NCBI RefSeq assembly: GCF_000282655.1
Contig: NZ_AKIV01000056.1
Span: 1 to 64,000 of the forward strand
From: Polaromonas sp. CF318
GTDB taxonomy: Bacteria > Pseudomonadota > Gammaproteobacteria > Burkholderiales > Burkholderiaceae_C
Reading direction: 5' to 3'
Length of the DNA stretch: 64,000 bases
The position numbers and the translations under genes were made by a program. Below, piece after piece: positions 62,194 to 64,000 of the stretch; within the stretch, counting starts at the first letter, position 1, and every line of letters begins with the position of its first letter. The notes under the pieces are model-generated. The model searched no databases and was not told the DNA's origin. It saw only the letters and a list, made by a program, of their open reading frames with translations.

Positions 62194-62901
62194 TTGAAAT
62201 TTCGCCTGTTTCGCCGCCGCCTGACCATCAGTTCTCCGCGCATGTCGGTGCGCAGCTCGCTTCCCTGGCCTTTGCGCTGGATCGCCGGCGCCCTGATGCT
62301 GGGATTTTCGGGCGCCATCGCGTTGTGGGCCTTTGAGTTCGGCAAGGACATCACCGGGACGGACAACGGCACCAAGGAGGAACTGCTCCTGCTGCGGCGG
62401 GAGGTGGCCAATCTGCGCGCGGACCGCGACAAGGCCCAGTCCATCGCCAACACCTCGGGCAGCCTGCTGACCGCCGAAAAAGCCGCCCAGGAAAAAATGA
62501 TGAGCCAGATCCGGCAGCTGGAGGCCGACAACCGCGGCCTGCGCGACGATCTCGGCTTTTTTGAAAAGCTGCTGCCGGCCGGTAGCGCCGAAGTCGCCAC
62601 CATTCGCAGTCTGCAGGCCGAAAAGCTGTCGGACACCCAGCTCAGGTGGCAGGTGCTGGTGATCCAGGCCGAAAAATCCGCCCCGAATTTCAATGGAAAA
62701 CTGGACCTGACCGTCCATGGAACCCAGGCCGGCAAGCCCTGGAGCATGACTTTGCCCGGAGGTCCGCAAACTTTACAGTTCAAACAGTACCGACGTGTGG
62801 AGGGTGTCCTCGACTTGCCCCCCCAAGCCGTGGTACAAACTGTTACAGCTAAGGTCATTGAAGGAACAACAGTCAGATCTGCCCAGACCTTTAAGCTTTG
62901 A
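62194..62901 (+). CDS. Membrane-anchored coiled-coil protein (DUF6776-like)
   Basis: A protein of about 235 residues with a basic start (KFRLFRRRLTISSPR), one membrane helix (about 29-47, WIAGALMLGFSGAIALWAF), a coiled coil (about 60-125, EELLLLRREVANLRADRD and following) and a beta-rich C-terminal domain outside the membrane. The likeness is to the DUF6776 family found before bactofilin genes in this bacterial group. I used TTG 62194 since the basic arginine-rich stretch before Met 62242 looks like real coding sequence; ATG 62242 is the alternative. The bactofilin gene follows 54 bases on; they may act together at the cell envelope. Confidence 0.8.
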   Translation: MKFRLFRRRLTISSPRMSVRSSLPWPLRWIAGALMLGFSGAIALWAFEFGKDITGTDNGTKEELLLLRREVANLRADRDKAQSIANTSGSLLTAEKAAQEKMMSQIRQLEADNRGLRDDLGFFEKLLPAGSAEVATIRSLQAEKLSDTQLRWQVLVIQAEKSAPNFNGKLDLTVHGTQAGKPWSMTLPGGPQTLQFKQYRRVEGVLDLPPQAVVQTVTAKVIEGTTVRSAQTFKL

Positions 62902-62955
62902 ATTCCCCCCGCCATTTCACCCACCGCCACACCGACCCAGCACAGGAATCTTTGT

Positions 62956-63357
62956 ATGTTTGGAAAAAAGAAACAGCCGCCCATCAAAAGCCTGATTGCC
63001 CAGGGCAGCTGTATTGAAGGCAACCTGAAATTCACCGACGGCCTGCGCATAGACGGCGAGGTCATAGGCGACATCCGCGCCGCCGAGGGCGGCTCCAGCA
63101 TCCTGGTGATCAGCGAATCCGCCACCGTGACCGGCTACATCCACGCCGACCACGTCATCATCAACGGCCGCGTCATGGGACCCGTCCATGCTTCCGAGCT
63201 GCTGGAGCTGCAGCCCAAGGCCAGGATCGAGGGCGACGTTTCGTACAAGGCGCTTGAAATGCACCAGGGCGCCGTCATCTTTGGACAGTTGCGCCCCACC
63301 ACGCACCCCGAGCTGGAAGAAAAACCCACGCTCAAGCTGGCAGCCAACAATATCTGA
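62956..63357 (+). CDS. Bactofilin
   Basis: A 133-residue bactofilin: short unstructured start (MFGKKKQPPIKSLIAQGSCI) and a right-handed beta-helix core of repeated short strands (about 18-115), for example GNLKFTDGLRIDGEVIGDI and GYIHADHVIINGRVMGPVH. Bactofilins form filaments without nucleotides and scaffold cell-wall enzymes at the membrane. The membrane coiled-coil protein just upstream is a likely partner. Confidence 0.93.
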   Translation: MFGKKKQPPIKSLIAQGSCIEGNLKFTDGLRIDGEVIGDIRAAEGGSSILVISESATVTGYIHADHVIINGRVMGPVHASELLELQPKARIEGDVSYKALEMHQGAVIFGQLRPTTHPELEEKPTLKLAANNI

Positions 63358-63526
63358 GCCAGTGGGCCCAGTTTGGCGAGTAAGCGCTCACAAGTAGGGC
63401 GGTGCGGCCTAACACGCATGGGCGTTATGGTTGATTGAATTGCTGTACTATTTGCCCATCAGCGCCGCCAGAGCCTGAGCCCTGAATCGCGAACGCTGTT
63501 CGCCCTGATGATCAATTGGAGTCCCC

Positions 63527-63892
63527 ATGAGTGCCGTAGCCGAAAATATCCAGACCGACATGCCCGCGCCCTTTGTCTTCACCGACAGCGCCGCGTCCAA
63601 GGTGGCCGAGCTGATCGCCGAGGAAGGCAATCCCGACCTGAAGCTGCGTGTGTTCGTGCAGGGCGGCGGCTGCTCCGGCTTCCAGTATGGTTTCACCTTC
63701 GATGAAATCACCAACGAAGACGACACCACCATGACCAAGAACGGTGTGTCCCTGCTGATCGACGCCATGAGCTACCAGTACCTGGTGGGCGCCGAGATCG
63801 ACTACAAGGACGACCTTGAAGGCGCCCAGTTCGTCATCAAGAACCCCAACGCCACCAGCACCTGCGGCTGCGGCTCCAGTTTCTCGGCCTGA
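63527..63892 (+). CDS. erpA: Iron-sulfur cluster insertion protein ErpA
   Basis: A-type Fe-S carrier of 121 residues. The three cluster cysteines are present: Cys49 in [11 protein letters not shown] and Cys113/Cys115 in the closing TCGCGSSF. The [12 protein letters not shown] stretch is typical of ErpA rather than IscA. It hands clusters to target enzymes. TGGAGT precedes the ATG; a terminator follows the stop. Confidence 0.96.
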   Translation: MSAVAENIQTDMPAPFVFTDSAASKVAELIAEEGNPDLKLRVFVQGGGCSGFQYGFTFDEITNEDDTTMTKNGVSLLIDAMSYQYLVGAEIDYKDDLEGAQFVIKNPNATSTCGCGSSFSA

Positions 63893-63915
63893 GGCGCTTC
63901 CCACGCTCCCGCTTT

Positions 63916-63941
63916 AAAAGCCGCCCTCGAGGCGGCTTTTT
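63916..63941 (+). terminator. Rho-independent terminator after erpA
   Basis: Ten-base stem AAAAGCCGCC/GGCGGCTTTT with a five-base CTCGA loop and a run of T. The A run on the other side means it could also work for a gene coming from the right. The 59 bases left in the window show no sure gene. Confidence 0.9.
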
Positions 63942-64000
63942 GCTGCCCGGCGATTTCCTTGCCTTGTTCCATGCGGTGAACCAAGTCCGCCATTTCCCAT

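Noticed and set aside
63802..63993. Minus-strand open frame at the right edge, possible end of a gene
   Set aside because: It runs through the terminator and into erpA, has no motif, and no minus-strand stop falls between the terminator and the window end, so no gene end can be supported.

Overview
The window looks like a chromosome segment of a GC-rich betaproteobacterium of the Burkholderiales, most likely Comamonadaceae (Polaromonas, Rhodoferax or Variovorax type). The support is the gene content and order: a liu (leucine/isovalerate) catabolic locus that also holds carbonic anhydrase and aceK, a double-length UvrA paralogue, Bug/TctC-type binding proteins, an SAH riboswitch before ahcY, and an rplM-rpsI-bactofilin-erpA block. 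This is inference from content; no taxonomic search was possible.

Layout. 1-3.8 kb: a large multi-PAS histidine kinase (5' end outside the window), then a response regulator with its DNA-binding domain at the N terminus. 3.9-14 kb: a MerR regulator (LiuR type), a divergent metallo-beta-lactamase-fold gene and first half of the acyl-CoA pathway: thioesterase, isovaleryl-CoA dehydrogenase, carbonic anhydrase, AceK, thiolase, SDR and a second acyl-CoA dehydrogenase. Two identical 20-bp palindromes flank the regulator gene. 14-18.2 kb: small metabolic genes. 18.2-21.6 kb: an AT-rich island with a frameshifted DUF3696-type ATPase overlapping a PIN-like nuclease gene, plus an unknown helical protein. 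21.6-23.6 kb: a glutathione S-transferase lying between a full AraC-type regulator gene and a broken copy of its 3' end. 23.8-32.1 kb: the second half of leucine degradation (both methylcrotonyl-CoA carboxylase subunits, a third acyl-CoA dehydrogenase, methylglutaconyl-CoA hydratase, HMG-CoA lyase), with a small partial duplication around the start of the biotin subunit. 32-37.6 kb: a YbaK-DUF1289 fusion, an HCCA-isomerase-like protein, an MHS transporter, small unknown proteins and a Liv-type binding protein.

37.8-43.7 kb: one 1,957-residue protein made of two UvrA units. 43.8-48 kb: a Bug protein, a TetR/MFS divergent pair and a small hydrolase operon. 48.1-51.7 kb: a methyl-cycle operon (SAH riboswitch, ahcY, tlyA-like methyltransferase, metF), then rlpA. 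52.4-55.6 kb: a MarR/GbsR regulator with cydAB of the cyanide-insensitive type. 55.7-59.8 kb: a histidine kinase feeding a REC-cyclase-Ser/Thr kinase fusion. 59.9-63.9 kb: rlmJ, rplM-rpsI, a coiled-coil protein, bactofilin and erpA.

The central theme is leucine/isovalerate breakdown to acetyl-CoA and acetoacetate: LiuR senses pathway acyl-CoA, carbonic anhydrase can supply bicarbonate to the carboxylase, and AceK can open the glyoxylate shunt for the acetyl-CoA made. The best candidate for something undescribed is the ATPase-PIN pair in the AT-rich island; the REC-cyclase-kinase fusion and the rearranged start of liuD are also worth a close look. I saw no tRNA, rRNA, CRISPR array or transposase.
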